A DNA stretch of 64,000 nucleotides from Patagioenas fasciata (lineage: Eukaryota > Chordata > Aves > Columbiformes > Columbidae). The DNA lies in contig NW_027288732.1 in NCBI RefSeq assembly GCF_037038585.1, positions 2,666,001-2,730,000 of the forward strand. The letters are read 5' to 3'. Position 1 is the stretch's first letter. Each line of letters begins with the position of its first letter. Under the pieces are notes generated by a model that had not been told where the DNA came from, searched no databases, and saw nothing but the letters and a program-made list of their open reading frames with translations. Of this stretch, positions 27,663-39,504 are shown one piece after another. A program made the position numbers and the translations under genes.

Positions 27663-27885
27663 TTTGGTCACTGGCTGTGGTGGGATCACTTGCCGTGGTG
27701 GGATCACTGTGGTGGTGGACTCGTTTTGGCAGTTGGATCGCTTTTGGTGGTGGGATCGCTATTGGTGGTTGCATCACTTTTGATGGTGGGTTCACTATTG
27801 GTGGTTGAACCACTTCTGGTGGTGGGATCGCTATTGGTGGTTGCATCACTTTCGGTGGTTTGATCACTTTCAGCACTTGGATCTG
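27663..27885. repeat. 18/36-bp minisatellite upstream of the QRICH2-like gene
   Basis: Repeats of the type TTGGTGGTTGCATCACTT alternate with TGGTGGTGGGATCGCTA, giving roughly 18-bp units in about 36-bp pairs and about a dozen copies. It ends ~140 bp before the start codon and so lies in the likely 5' UTR or promoter. Confidence 0.8.
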
Positions 27886-28025
27886 TTCGGTGACTGGATC
27901 ACTTTCTGTGGCAAGAAGGAGGAGGACAAAGGCTGCTGGCTGCCATTCCCTCCAACATCACCTCCGGACAGAAAAGCTCCCGCCTTCCCACATCAGGCTC
28001 CGTGTTTTCCAGCGGAGCAGCAGCG

Positions 28026-31000
28026 ATGGCAACACTCGGTCTGTTGGAGCTGCTGAACGCCACCATCGGGACACCCCATATGGGGGCTGTCGACTTGGTG
28101 GCCCTGCACAAGTTGCTCGAGGCCATCATCGGGCAGCTGGGCCAGCAGGAGTCGCCTGTCCTGGAGCCAGGGCAGAGCCCGACCCCCAGCCTGGCAAAGG
28201 ACCAGGACAGCAAGGCCCAGCCTGGCCAGGAGAAGGAGGAGGACGGAGCCCTGGGCACCGGGCAGCAGCTCTGGAAACCAGAGGAGCAGCTGGATGAGAA
28301 GGACACGCTGGAGGGGACCAGGAGCAACTCCGAAGTCTCCTCCATGGCCAAGGAGCTGATGCCAAAAACAACAGAAGAGAAGGAGAGAGCTGTCTCCAAG
28401 GTAGATGCTCTTGCTGGTCCCTGGGTGCTCCCCCACAAGACGTCCCCTCCTCTGGGCTCCGCGCTGCCCTCGTGCCGCCCTCAGCCCAAGGGATGGGTTA
28501 AGCCCGAGCTCCCGCAGCAGAGCACAGCGGGGTCCAGGTCCCCAGGGACCCTCCCCTGGGGTCACCCCCCACCCACTCTCCCAGGAAAGGGTTTCGCTCC
28601 AGGATCTGTGGGAGGAGATCAACAAGTTTAAGGAGGTGCAGTCTGGCCTGGCAGAGGACGTGCGGGAGATGAAGGAGGCGATGCAGGAAACGCATTCTGG
28701 AATGGAACAGGACATGCGGGAGATGAAGGAGGAGATGCAGAAGGGGCATTCTGGCCTGGCAGAGGACATCCAGGAGATGAAGGAGGTGCATGTTGGCCTG
28801 ACAGAGGACATGCGGGCCATGCAGGAGGCGCATTCTGGCCTTGCAGAGGACATCCAGGAGATACAGGAGACCCTTGGCCTGGTGAGCGTCCCCTGGTGCC
28901 CCGGGAGAGAGCTGGGCCCTTGTACCCTCCCTGTTCCTGCTGCCCTGTCACACTGTGCCCGTGCCCCACGGCCATCGGTGTCACCAGCGTGAAGGGAAGC
29001 AGGAGGGAAGAGTGGGAAGGGTGTCCCAAGAGTTGCTAAGGCACTTCTGAACTAGAGAGCCATCCAAACAGAACCATGGGAAGGGAAGGAGGAGAGATAA
29101 AGCTCTGCCTGCGCAATTCAGCCGCGGCCTCCAGGCACAGCCCTGCCCAGCGTCCCTCTGCCTCGTGCCCCAGTTCATTTGGGGATGCTCTTTAAATCCC
29201 GCTCCCACATTTGAACGGGTGTCTCTCTCCTCGCCCAGCTCCAGGGGAAGCCCCAGGACGCTGCCGGGCTGCGCAGGGACAGGAGGCGGCTGCATCCCCC
29301 GCTCCCTCGGGGACACCAGCCCTCCTGCCTCGGGGCACAGTCTGTGGGTTGGGGGTGCTGGGCAGCAATGCTGGGGCTCCCATCCCTGGAGGTCCCGTCC
29401 CCCCGGCTCTATGGCCGGTCTGAGCCCATGATCCCTTTGCATTTGGGCTCTCATGTTCAACATGGGTTTGGCCCCGCGAGATGGTGGTTTGGGGATGGGG
29501 ACTGAGGACACGGCGGGAGGTTCTGGGGTCTGTCCTCACGGCTGCCCAGCTGCTAGTAACCCTGCTGCCCTTTGCCTCTTCTTCCCAGGAGGGTGCTGGG
29601 GGCCAGTCTGCCCCCGCCGAGCCCACCCAGGTAGCCATGGATACCCAGGCCAGGAAGCGCTCCGCACTGGGGCCAAAGGGACGTGGGACACAGCCTGGGA
29701 TGGAGACCAGCAAGGGGACTGCAGGGTCTGGCTCCCCGGGGATGCAAGCAGGGACACAGGGGGAACCAGTGACCCCTGTGAAGTTGTCAGGCACTCCCTC
29801 TGCTCACGCAGGATCTTGTGGTGCCGGCGCCACCACCCCGGGGTTGCAGCCAGGATCCCCGGGCACCCAGGCCAGCACCTCGGGGATGCAGCCACGATCA
29901 CCTGGGACCCACACCACCACCCCTGGGGTGCAGCCTGGGTCCTCCAGCTCCCAAGCCACCATCCCAGGGGATGCCCAAGAGCCGGCCAAGCCCTGGGGCT
30001 CCACCAGCACCTCCAGCTACGAGTCGGAGATGCGGGAGGTTCTCTCCCAGGTTGGGCAGCTCGGCCACCTCTGCGCTGGTCTGAAGGAGCAGGTGGAGCA
30101 GCTTAAATCTACCAAAGCAGAACATTCAGATCTTGACAACGTGCGCCGGCTCTTCCCAGAGGGAGGTGAGAGCACCGGGGGGCTGGTGGGGGTTGTTTGG
30201 CGTGGGGACACCCTGGGTCAGGGGTTCGTCATGCTCAGAGCCTGGCCCCAAGGCTGAGACCCCCTCACCGACAGCACATCCCCTTGCACCATGTCCCTCT
30301 AGGCCGGCAGAGCATCACCAGCATCCTGGCCGACCTCAAGTGCCAGGTGGCCTTCCTGCAAGACATGGCCAGGGTCCTCCATGGGCAGGAGGAGAAGGTG
30401 AGCCAGCAGCAGTCCCCGAGGGGCTGTGGGGATGCCAGTTTGGGCAGGGAGGGGGCAGCCAAAGGGTCCTTGTGCCAGAATGACACAGGGGGCTCTGCCC
30501 TCACTGCCCCCACTGCCGTTCACAGATCAGGAAGGTGGAGGATGCTCCCAGAAAGATGAAGGCGGCTGGAGCCGGCAGGAAAGCAGACGGCAGCGGCCAG
30601 ATGACCCAACAGCCGCGGTAAAAGGATGGGAGAGGGTTTCCTACCCCGCAGGGCTGCGAGGGAGCCTGGGGTCTGGGAGCATCCCAGTTTGGGGGCCGAG
30701 GGACACCCCCACGAAGGCTAAACCTGCCCCTGCCCCCGTCTCACTGGCCAGGCCCAAGGGACAGAAGGTCAAGGCAGAGCGGAAGGAGTTGGGGAAGCAG
30801 CAGGAGCCAACCCAGGCCGAGCTGGAGCAGTTTGTGGCCGAGTATGTGAATAAGTTGGTGATGGAGACAGCTGAGCAGCTGCAGGCAGATGTGAGGCCCG
30901 GGGGCAGTGCTCCCAGCCCCTGCTGGCTCGGGGGGAGTCCTGGCAGTGTCCCGGCCACATTCCCTGGCCGGATGGGGCCGTGGAGCCTCCACGGCACCTG

Positions 31001-33786
31001 GGCTTGTGGGCGGCATCCAATGCGGCTCAGAGCTGATTCCTCCTCCCCTACCAGCAGCTGGAGGAGCCGAGGGCGATGGCGCAGAGCGGGGGACACGAGC
31101 ACGCAGGGTGCCCCGGCTGCAACTGGGACACCAGGGCGCTGCTGGGGAAGCTCCTCCAGTACTGCGAGAAGCTCGAGGAGCAGCTGGAATCCCTGGCCCA
31201 GAAGGCGGGCAGCAAGGTGGAGAGTTACCCGAAGTGGAGGAAACAGGTAAGGAGACACGGTGTAGGGGGCTTGAGCTGCCAGGACCCCCCAGGCATTTCT
31301 GCTTTGCTGTAACGTGGGGGAACCCCTCGCTGCCCCCCTAATTGGCTTGTGGGAGTCAGCAGCATGGAAGGGAATTAAAGCCTTGGAGCAAATGTCCTGC
31401 TTGCACTGAGAGCCCGCAGCCACCAGCCAAAATACCCTGGGTCTGTCCCCGCGGGGCAGCCACCCCCTGGCTCAGCACCGCCTTGTCCTCTTAGTCCCTG
31501 CAGCAGGACGAGCAGCTCAAGTGCCTCCAGGCCAGCATCATGCAGCTCGAAAAGGACTATGAGAAGTTCAGCTCGGCCCTTGCAAACCTCCAGCAGGATG
31601 GCCAGCAGGAGCAGAAGGACATCAAGGTGGGTGGCTGTAACCCGCAGGCAGAGCCCAGGCTGGGACCCCAAGGGATCTGTCCGCCTGCCACCCTGCTCGC
31701 AGCCCTGCACAGCTTCCCGATTCCTTTCCTGGAGGTTTCTGATGGGGTGGGGAGGGGAGGCAGGGGGTGCTCGGCTGGCCGGGGGGCAGCTCCGACCCTG
31801 CCGTGGCGTCACGGGCTGCTGTCTGCCTTGGGAGGCTCTGTCCCAGTCCCTGGAGAGGCTCAAGAAGCAGAAAGCAGACAAGGAGCAGCTGCTGGTGCTG
31901 GGAATCGATGAGGTAGGGGCTCGAGGGGCCCTGGTGCCAGCCAAGGGTGTCCCGGGCAGGGTGACAAACGCCCCTTGTCCCTTGGGTGCCAGCTGGCAGA
32001 ACCAGCCGGGGGAGGGAGGATTTCCAGCCCGGCTGCGGGTCCCTTGCCAGGTCCCTCTGTGACCCCGAGTGCCTTTGGCTGGTGGGAGCAACCCCACGGG
32101 GGTGATGGGGTGAACAGGGCCACGTAGCCACTTCTCCCTCTCACGTTGTCCCTGGATCCTGTCCCCACCGCTCTCCCGCCTTTCCCCGTTGCTAGAAAGC
32201 AGACAAAGCCGCCCTGGCTGACAAAGTCAGTCGCAGCCAGTTTGAGGCGTGCGAGGAGCGGCTGAACAAGGCGGTGGAGGAGGTGACGATGCCGGGTGAC
32301 GGGCCAGGAGGAGGGCTGGCACCAGTTCCAGAAAGAGCTGCAGAGACAGATGGACTGCAAGGTGAGGGCTCGTCCCCTCTACGCAGAACTGGCACCTTGG
32401 GGGCCTGGCAGCCTGAGGCAGCATCCTTGCGAGGGTGCCCCCTCCCGGCTGTCCCCCTGGGGACCGCCATGTCCCATCCTGGGGTAGATGGCTGAGGGTG
32501 TCACCCGTCTACAGCTGGACCGCTGGGAGCTGGGGGCGTTCCGGGAGCAGCAGGAGGAGCGGTGGAAGAGCCTCAGCGGGCAGCTCCAGAAGGCGCTGCA
32601 GCCAGAGCGTGACGATGCCGCTGGGATTAGGAAGTGAGTGCGATGAGGACCGCGGTGCCTTTGGCAGTGCCGGCCCTGTTCCTGCTGGCTGTCCCAGCTC
32701 GTGCCGCTGTGGTACCCTGGCGTGGGAGCCGTGTGGGCAGCGCCCCTGGGGATGCTGAGCAAGTGGCTGTGCCTTGTGCTCCTGCCAGCTGCAGCTTCCC
32801 AGTGATGGAGGGGGCACAATGAGGGGGCACGTGTGGGAGGAGCCCTCCCGAACCAATCTTGAGGGGTGGGTGCAGAGGCTTTTTGTGGCAGAGGACGGTG
32901 TGCAGGTGGGGCTGTGCCCCCCAGGAGCTCCCCAGCCCTTTTCTCCTCTCTCCAGGCAGCTGCTGCCTGGTTTCCATTGCCTGTCCTGCGACCGGCCCCT
33001 CCACACGCTGGCGCCTGGACCGTAACTGCCCCCTGACCCCTCCCTGGCGTCGAGTGACACATGGGGTGCCACCTGCCGGGCACTGAGCACCCCGTGTCCT
33101 GTCCCACAGGGAGCGGACGGGCGAGTGCAGGTACCCCACTGTTCCGCAGAGCTGCGGGGGCCCACACACCCTCATGCCCCCGCGCTTCCAGCCCCAACCG
33201 CCCAGCACCCCACGGCCGTCCCCATCCGGCGCCCGCAGCCCCAACAAGGTAGGGATGACGGAGGTGGGGAGGGGGATGCTGAGCCTGCGGGGGGATCCAT
33301 CCGTGCCTCAGTTTCCCCAGGGAGAGCTGGCTGGGGGAGGGTTGCTGGGGGATGCGGAGTGGGGCCCCGTGTTTGGGTCACACGCTCTCCCCTTCCCAGA
33401 AGGACGCGATGCAGCTGTCGGGCCAGGACGGCACTGATGGGAACCGGCAGGACGAGCAGCTCTCCATGATGGGGGCCTCTCAGCTGCCGACAACGCCAAG
33501 GGCCACCCCAGACACCACGACCTCGAGGAGCCGGCCAGGTATGGCCCTGTCAGGGCACCGGGGGGCAGAGGACACCCTGCTGTCTGGGGGGACGGGTCTG
33601 TGCCCGCAGCTGGGCAGGGCGGGACGGGGGTCTGGGGTCTGGGCTGGGATGTGGGAGCAGCACGGACTGCTGGGGCAGCCGCTCCTCGTGGTGGAGCTGG
33701 AGGGAGCTGGGGGGACATGGGGGGTGGTGCTGGCAGTGTGGGACAACAGCCTGCGTGCTTCAGGGTGGGGGCAGCGACTGCAATAA
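28026..33786 (+). CDS. QRICH2: QRICH2-like DUF4795 coiled-coil gene, ~15 exons
   Basis: Exons by GT-AG and phase: 28026-28400, 28585-28881, 29589-30165, 30303-30397, 30526-30617, 30752-30890, 31055-31246, 31495-31626, 31835-31912, 32196-32361, 32515-32633, 32956-33021, 33110-33248, then 33400 onward. The N-terminus has an IGTPHMGAVDLVALHKLL segment like the family start. Exon 2 encodes a coiled coil of 14-19-residue repeats (SGLAEDIQEMKE type). Exon 3 encodes Pro/Gly/Gln repeats (PGSPGTQ). Exons 6-12 encode the DUF4795-like coiled coil, including KADKAALADKVSRSQFEA and FHCLSCDRPL. Exon 13 encodes a Pro-rich tail. Mammalian QRICH2 is a sperm-flagellum protein. The length of ~950 codons is shorter than the mammalian form because the Gln-rich repeats are small. 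Exon 10 is 166 nt where 165 fits, so the frame breaks near 32290. The paralogue C16orf96 is the main alternative, but the UBALD2 neighbour favours QRICH2. The C-terminus is ambiguous: reading through exon 14 ends at TAA 33784, whereas splicing 33538 to 33610 ends at a TGA near 33819. Confidence 0.72.
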
Positions 33787-33787
33787 A
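33782..33787 (+). terminator. Likely poly(A) signal of the QRICH2-like gene
   Basis: An AATAAA overlaps the TAA that ends the exon-14 read-through frame. A signal here would end the transcript at about 33800, which argues against the alternative last exon reaching ~33819. The sequence from 33790 to 34380 shows nothing further. Confidence 0.5.
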
Positions 33788-34389
33788 TGGCGATGGGCAA
33801 CCAAGTGCCGGTGTGGTCTGAGTGGGGGTCCCTGGGGCAGGATGGCAGAAAGCCCCGCTGTGTTTGCTTTTCAGGAGAAAAATTAGTGCTAAAAAGGCAC
33901 TTTGGGGGTGCCCAGGTGGATCCGGTCTTATCCAGGGCCCCCCAGAGGGAGCACTGGCAGCAAACTGGTGGGCACCAGGGCAGAGCCAGCAAAGGCCCAT
34001 CCTGCACCCCGGGTGGGGCTGAGGCGTCCATGGGCTTCAGAAACACCCGCTGGGACTAACTGGGGGCACGGGGTGAGGGGGTAACCAGGGGGCTGTGCAA
34101 GAAGCCGGGCTGACGGTCGGCAGCCAGAGGAGGGGAGCGCTTTGCTCTGGGTCGGGGGACCCAGAACTGGGGGCACGCAGCAGCTCCGCGCCCCGCCCCG
34201 GGGTGCCCACAGCCCCATGTCGCAGCACTTTGCAGCCGCAGGAAAGCGCCCGGCACTTCCGGTTGATGGGCGCTCTGGTCACGCCCACAGCCCTCCTCGT
34301 TTAATGAAACGCCTGGGAGCAGAGAAGCTTCTGGAGCACTGACCGTATACGGGCCCAGCTCAGATTCCCTTGGGCTTGACAAGGAGGCT

Positions 34390-35560
34390 GTGGGACCTTC
34401 CGGCGGTTTCGGTGCGGGGCTGTGGGCGGAGCGTTGTCCTCAGACTGCGGACCCTGCGGGAGCTCCCCGGGCAGAGCCCCCCCCGCCCCGCCGGCCGGTG
34501 GTTGTGTCTGCTGGGGACCCTGCGGAGCCGCCAGCTTTCGTGAGTGGGGATGTGCCTTTGGAATTGTCATTCAAAGGGTAGATGAGCACAGCTCGGCTTC
34601 AGCCAGGACGCCTCTGTGCCTTTAGTTTTTGTTTTTCCCTCACCTTCCCTTTCGTGCGGAGCGGCCCGGCCCGGGACGGGGGGGTGTGGGTGTGTGTGCT
34701 GAGGGAACACCTCGTACCCAGCAGCCTGCTCCGTGCCGCTGCTCCTTGTCTCTGCATTTATATACGATACACAAATGAAAAGCAAACGGGGGGGGGTGCG
34801 CGGGAGCAGGAGTGGCTGGGGGCTCCCGGGCCAGGCCTGACGCCTGCAGCGCCTCACGCTTTCCCGCTCCCGTCGCGCCGCCATCTTCGGCGCGGGCAAT
34901 GAAGCCGCCGCACTGAGGCCGTGCCTCGTACCGCCGGGGAGGAGGGGAGCTGGTTGCTCTGGGAGCCGCTCTTGGGAAGTGGGCGGCACACCCCGCCGAG
35001 GAGGGGGAGTTAACGTTCTTCAAGTCCTCCTCCTCGGGTACCGGCGCCGTTCGGGCAGTGGCTGATGAGGTGTCTGTCGCGGGGCGGGGAGAGCGCGGCC
35101 GCTGTTCCCTCACGGTCTCTCACACAGACAGGACGGTGGCCGCATGGAGCGGCGCTCCAGCCCCTGGCGGAGCTCGCGTGGCTGGGTGAGGGGACGGGAC
35201 ACCCCTCCAGCCTTGCTGCCTGCCAGGGAACCCCCTTCCCCTTTTCCAAACCTCCCGTTCCCCCTCAGCTCAATCCCCCTTTCCCAGCCAGAGGGAACCC
35301 GTTCTCTGCCCGGCCACCCCCATCTTGGGGTCACTTGTCCCTGGTTCCTGAGGTTCCGCCGAGAGGGCGTGGGGCGGGTTTGGGTCGGGCTGAGCCGAGG
35401 CCCGGCTCCCGGGGGGATGCTCTGCAGGGAACACCCCCGGCCCCAGGAGCACTGCTGCTCCGGTTTATTTTCATACTTCCCGCCCCTAGCACTGCGCCCC
35501 AGCAGTGAACCAGCAGACTGCAGGTACCGAAGGGATCTCCTCCTCCTCCCCACCCCTTAA
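34390..35560. promoter_or_regulatory. CpG-rich promoter-like region
   Basis: CpG and GC-box density rises sharply between about 34.4 and 35.55 kb. A first-exon-like ATG at 35144 (MERRSSPWRSS) runs into a GTGAGG donor within 50 bp. No downstream exon could be identified before the ERV remnants at 35.8 kb. It may be an orphan promoter of a gene cut off by rearrangement, or a first exon whose partner lies beyond the retroviral insertions. Confidence 0.45.
34876..34890. promoter_or_regulatory. YY1-type site in the CpG island
   Basis: CGCCGCCATCTTCGG contains GCCGCCATCTT, the consensus YY1 element seen at housekeeping-gene start sites. It usually lies just downstream of the start site and sets direction. 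Confidence 0.6.
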
Positions 35561-35796
35561 GGGGCGGTAATCACTGCAGGAGTAAGAAAAGGATGCTGCA
35601 GGAGCTGGGGTTGCCTTCTACATCTGTTCAGAGCTGCGCCGGGGCTGCAGGGCTCTCTGGCTGTGATGGTGAGTGGAAACAACTTTACAACCTGTCAAGT
35701 CATAAAACTTCCCAACTCACAAGGTTATAAAGCAGGTATGTTCATTTCGACGTCGGGCGCAAGGGGGATCGTTCCACCGTTCATGTGCAACTTCTA

Positions 35797-36237
35797 ACAA
35801 TATGAGGTGTGTTTAAATACAGTAAGGTGTTACGTATTCATAATGACCCCAGGAACACCTCTACATATTCATAACTTTTCCCGCTTCTTATCAAAATGAG
35901 TCCCAGGTGATCATTTCCATAGTCTCCTCCTTGACCCCTCCCTGTTGCACCTGCACAGTGCTATCTGGTGGTCTTGAGGAGGGGTCTTTGGATGAAGGCT
36001 CCTTCAGCCTCGTCACAGTGACCTCTTTACCTTTGGCTCATTATGTTGAATGGACTGGAACCCAAGCTGCCAAGTCGATTGAAATCAGACTGGTTCCCCC
36101 CTTTTACTGTAAATCTTCGTTATCTCATCTTCTCAAGTTTACATCTAGGTGCTGTAAAACCTCTTACCTTGGCATTCGACGAGGTTCTGTTTTTTCTTAA
36201 CATAATGGGTTAGTTAGTTAGTTAGTTCCCTCTATCA
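35797..36237 (-). mobile_element. 3' LTR (partial) of a decayed minus-strand ERV
   Basis: This is homologous to 37919-38826, sharing blocks such as GTAAGGTGTTAC, TCTTTGGATGAAGGCTCC and TTAGTTCCCTCTATCA. Read on the minus strand it begins TGATAGAGGGAAC directly after a purine tract (AAAAAGGGGG at 36250-36241), the expected PPT-LTR arrangement. The U5 end at lower coordinates does not match the other LTR and seems lost or replaced. Confidence 0.65.
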
Positions 36238-36620
36238 GTTCCCCCTTTTTCGGGAAGGTTAGTAAATTCTTGTACTAACATGATGATTTCCTATTTAACC
36301 TTTTCTCGGACCACAAGTAAGAAGGCTGCTTCGACAGGAAAAGACTTACCTTTCTCCCTCAAAGAACAAACAAATTCTCATGTTGAACAAAACATTCGTG
36401 TTGCTCTTCTGGGGCAGCTGATGACCGGGTGGCTGGTGCCCCAGCAGCAATGGCATCTGTTGGGCTGCAGCGGGAGCTCGCGCTCTTTGGCGTGGTGACC
36501 CCGCTCACTGCAGTTCCTAGCACTTTCCTTTTGGGTTTCTTCTTCCCAGTGCGATGGCCAGGTCCAGTTTGGTGTTATCTTTTAAAATAATTTAAAATCA
36601 TTCTGCAAGTTTTCTACGAT

Positions 36621-37282
36621 TCATTTGTTATCAACTAATTCTCTCTCTGCTTGCTGAAGTTTACTCCATTGTGCTTGTAAATCTGTGTAAGGTGATTTAA
36701 TGACCTCTTGCTCAGTTTGCTTGTTGTTTGTGGCAGCTATCAATGCTGCTTCCAAAACAGCAGAGATCTCAAATCTGCTTTTTTTTGCCAAGTCCCTTAT
36801 TTGCTCAGTTACAATATCTGGAGCCGACCAATGTCCAGAAGCCCTCCTAAGACCCTCAGGAGTCCGGCAAGCCTTATAATCTTTCAGTAAACTCAACATC
36901 AGGGAGCAGTCCAGGCCTGGCTTGACCCGGGATGCCATGACCCACTGCCGGAGAACGCGGCACAGACCGATCAGTCCTCCTTTAGAGCCTCTGGCTCCTA
37001 TCCCGCCCGAACCGCTTCTCACAGAATATCCCACTTCTGACACCCAATAAACTGTCCCGTCCCAACAGGTGGGATGAGGGATGAGTTAACTCTTAGTTTC
37101 TCCTTAGCTCTTTGAGTTTTTCTAGTTTCTTTCTTATATCTCCCCAGGACTTTGTTACAAACTGGGGGGTCCACTCCAGGAGCCTGTTTATCCTTTGCTT
37201 TTTCCTTGGGTGAACTTCTCTTCATCCCAGAATTGTAGCATGATCCTCCCCAAGAGACTGTTGGGGGGTCCAAAATTCTCAC
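36621..37282 (-). pseudogene. Retroviral internal remnant, gag-like ORFs
   Basis: Two overlapping minus-strand frames lie about 470 nt inside the primer site, where gag is expected: 37282-37019 (87 codons, Lys/Arg-rich) and 37043-36621 (140 codons). They are in different frames and neither carries a motif I can name (no zinc knuckle, no DTG, no YxDD). The internal region is only ~1.5 kb between LTRs, so pol and env are gone. The assignment as gag rests on position alone. Confidence 0.4.
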
Positions 37283-37750
37283 GTGACCCCCTCACCAAGG
37301 GACTGTCAGGGGGTACCTCTGGCAGGTCACTCCCCTTCGACCTCTTGTGAGGATCAAACCCACAAAACCTGGCTCACAACGTGGGGCTCAAATCCACAGA
37401 GTTCTTCACTCACTTTGTCCCTTCAGTGGCCAAGGCCCTCGCGGGGTGTTGGAAGCGCACTTAGAAGGACTCCACGCTCCCTTCGCAACCAGGTTGCGTC
37501 TCAGCCAACACCAGTCACACAGTCAAACTGCCCGACCCGGCGGTACTTACAGTCCACTTTTCCTGTCGGGACCGTCGTGCACTCTGGATTATGGGTAAAC
37601 TGCAGTATTCAGGGGGAGTGAGCTTCTTTCTTTTGCTTTTGCTTTAATTTTGAATAACGTTGGTAGCTCTCCGCACACCCGAGTGCAAGGGCCACTGTTA
37701 ATGTGGGGCGCCTCCCTTGAACCTGAGGTAACACAGAGCCATCCAAGGTT

Positions 37751-37768
37751 GTCACGGCGAGGTCACCA
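37751..37768 (-). other. Degenerate tRNA-Trp-like primer-binding site
   Basis: The minus strand reads TGGTGACCTCGCCGTGAC, which differs from the tRNA-Trp site at three positions. It sits exactly at the LTR-internal boundary and fixes the element's orientation. Confidence 0.6.
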
Positions 37769-38826
37769 ATTGAAATAAATAGCTTACACTTTTTCTATGG
37801 ATAAACAACGTTTAATCCAATTCCTTAGTTGTATTCCTTAAATACGTGTTCATTAGAGCATAAGCAAAACAGCGCTGGGTGCGCGGGGATTCGCTCTGCC
37901 CAACACATACATCTTTTAACAATGGGAAGTGTGCTTAAATATAGTAAGGTGTTACATATTCATAATGACCCCAGAAACCCCTCTACATATTCATAACCTT
38001 TCCCCACTTCTTATTAAAATGAGTCTCAGATAACCATTTCCATAGTCTCCTCGTTGACCCTCCCCAGTTACACCTGCGCAGTGCCATGAAGATTGGAGAG
38101 CCGCGGGTCAAAGATGAGTCCTCATGGAGGGATGATTAATGCTCGTTTTATTACAATTCTGATTCTATTCTATAGGGTTAATCCAAGGTTCACGTGGTAT
38201 ATGACACAAGGTAATTAGTTACAACGTAATGTTCACCCGTTACAGCAATAGCACGTCTTTGTTCTACAAAATAGCACGTCTTTGTTCTACAAGACAGCAT
38301 ACCTTTGTTCTACATCCTCTTTTCGTGTTTTACTTCTTAATAAGTTTCTTTCTATTGATTACCCAAGGACAAATCCTTGCTGTCCGACACGTACGCTGGG
38401 TTGTGCAAGTGGGACTGGAAAAGTACCAAGTGCCCTGTTTCTTCAAGCATATTCTCTACAGTGTCACTTGGTGATTTTGAGGAGGGGTCTTTGGATGAAG
38501 GCTCCTTCAGCTTCGTCACAGTGAACTTCTACCCGTCGCTCATTATGATGAATTGGCTGGAACCCAAGCTGCCAAGTCGACCGAAATCAGACTGGCGCCC
38601 CCTTTTGCTGTAAATCTCGGCTGTCTTGTCTCCTGAAGGTTACAGCTGGGGCTGTAAAACTTCTTATCTAGGCATTCGATGAGGTTCTGTTTTATTTTTT
38701 TTTTAACACAATTGGTTACATACAGCTCTAAACTGTAAAATTCATTATGTGGCTTAAAGTGTTAGTTTGTTAGTAGGCCCTTATAATGGGGTTGGGTAAC
38801 CCTTAAAATGTTAGTTCCCTCTATCA
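37769..38826 (-). mobile_element. 5' LTR of the minus-strand ERV, with a nested insertion
   Basis: The outer end is the TTAGTTCCCTCTATCA block shared with the partner LTR, and the inner end abuts the primer site. Removing the 374-bp nested element and one 6-bp duplication leaves about 680 bp of LTR. An AATAAA appears on the + strand near the inner edge. Confidence 0.65.
38087..38460 (-). mobile_element. Nested solo LTR with 6-bp TSD
   Basis: A TG...CA-bounded 374-bp insertion begins TGAAGATTGG and ends TTCTCTACA on the + strand. It is flanked by GTGCCA (38081-38086) and GTGTCA (38461-38466), a 6-bp duplication with one change. The partner LTR at 35.8-36.2 kb lacks it, showing the empty site. 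Read on the minus strand it starts TGTAGAG and ends CTTCA, like alpharetroviral LTR ends, and contains an AATAAAA. A 6-bp duplication fits class II elements. It includes a short direct repeat (AGCACGTCTTTGTTCTAC, two copies plus a partial). Confidence 0.8.
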
Positions 38827-39504
38827 ATATAACTTCATAAACAAGTTTCATAACTTGTTACATAGAACTTAACCAGCTTTTCCTTTTTCCAGGTTCAGAG
38901 CCTGTGCCTCATTTGGTTATATCTGTAAACACTGAACATCTCCTCAGCAGGAATCACAACTGCATTTCTCACAGATCCAACTTTCTGCTATGCCCAAATT
39001 CACCACTTTATCCTACCTGGCCTCTCTCAGCTCTCAGTCGTACTCTAAATGCTCGTGAGGAGTGTTTGCAATACGAAGTGATGCAATTAACTCTTTGAGA
39101 TACTTCCCACTGCTTTAAGGAGAGGATGTAATTCACTAGGGGGGCCTTAAGAACAATCCTGCCAACGCTTTGCTAAGCTGGAGCAGAATGGAGACGCTGC
39201 TGCTGTGATACATTATCAGGTCTTGTCGGTCTCCCAACTCTCCTGAAATACGAAGCATGACACTAATGGGATGGTATAGTCTTCTTAATCAATCCAGCTG
39301 TCAGTCAAGTTCTGCCCCTTCCATACCCCCTTCCTTGGTGCCTTCCAAATAATGAGCATGCTAGCTGTGATAAAGAAAGGTTTCTAACTGCAGGAAAGAA
39401 ATAAACTCATTTTCAGACAGAGCTGTACAGCCACTGCAGACAAGGACACACAGGGCTCCACAGCTCTGCTTGTGTGGAAAAGCATCCCACTGCTGCTTCG
39501 CAGA
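38827..39504. other. Unassigned sequence between the ERV and the satellite
   Basis: No gene, LTR or repeat pattern that I can support is present. Short open frames only. Confidence 0.5.

Noticed and set aside
28026-33786. Identification as C16orf96 instead of QRICH2
   Set aside because: Both share DUF4795, but the adjacent remnant is UBALD2 (SSNSP, FWASSP, MDGQR), not UBALD1, which favours the QRICH2 locus. Not fully excluded.
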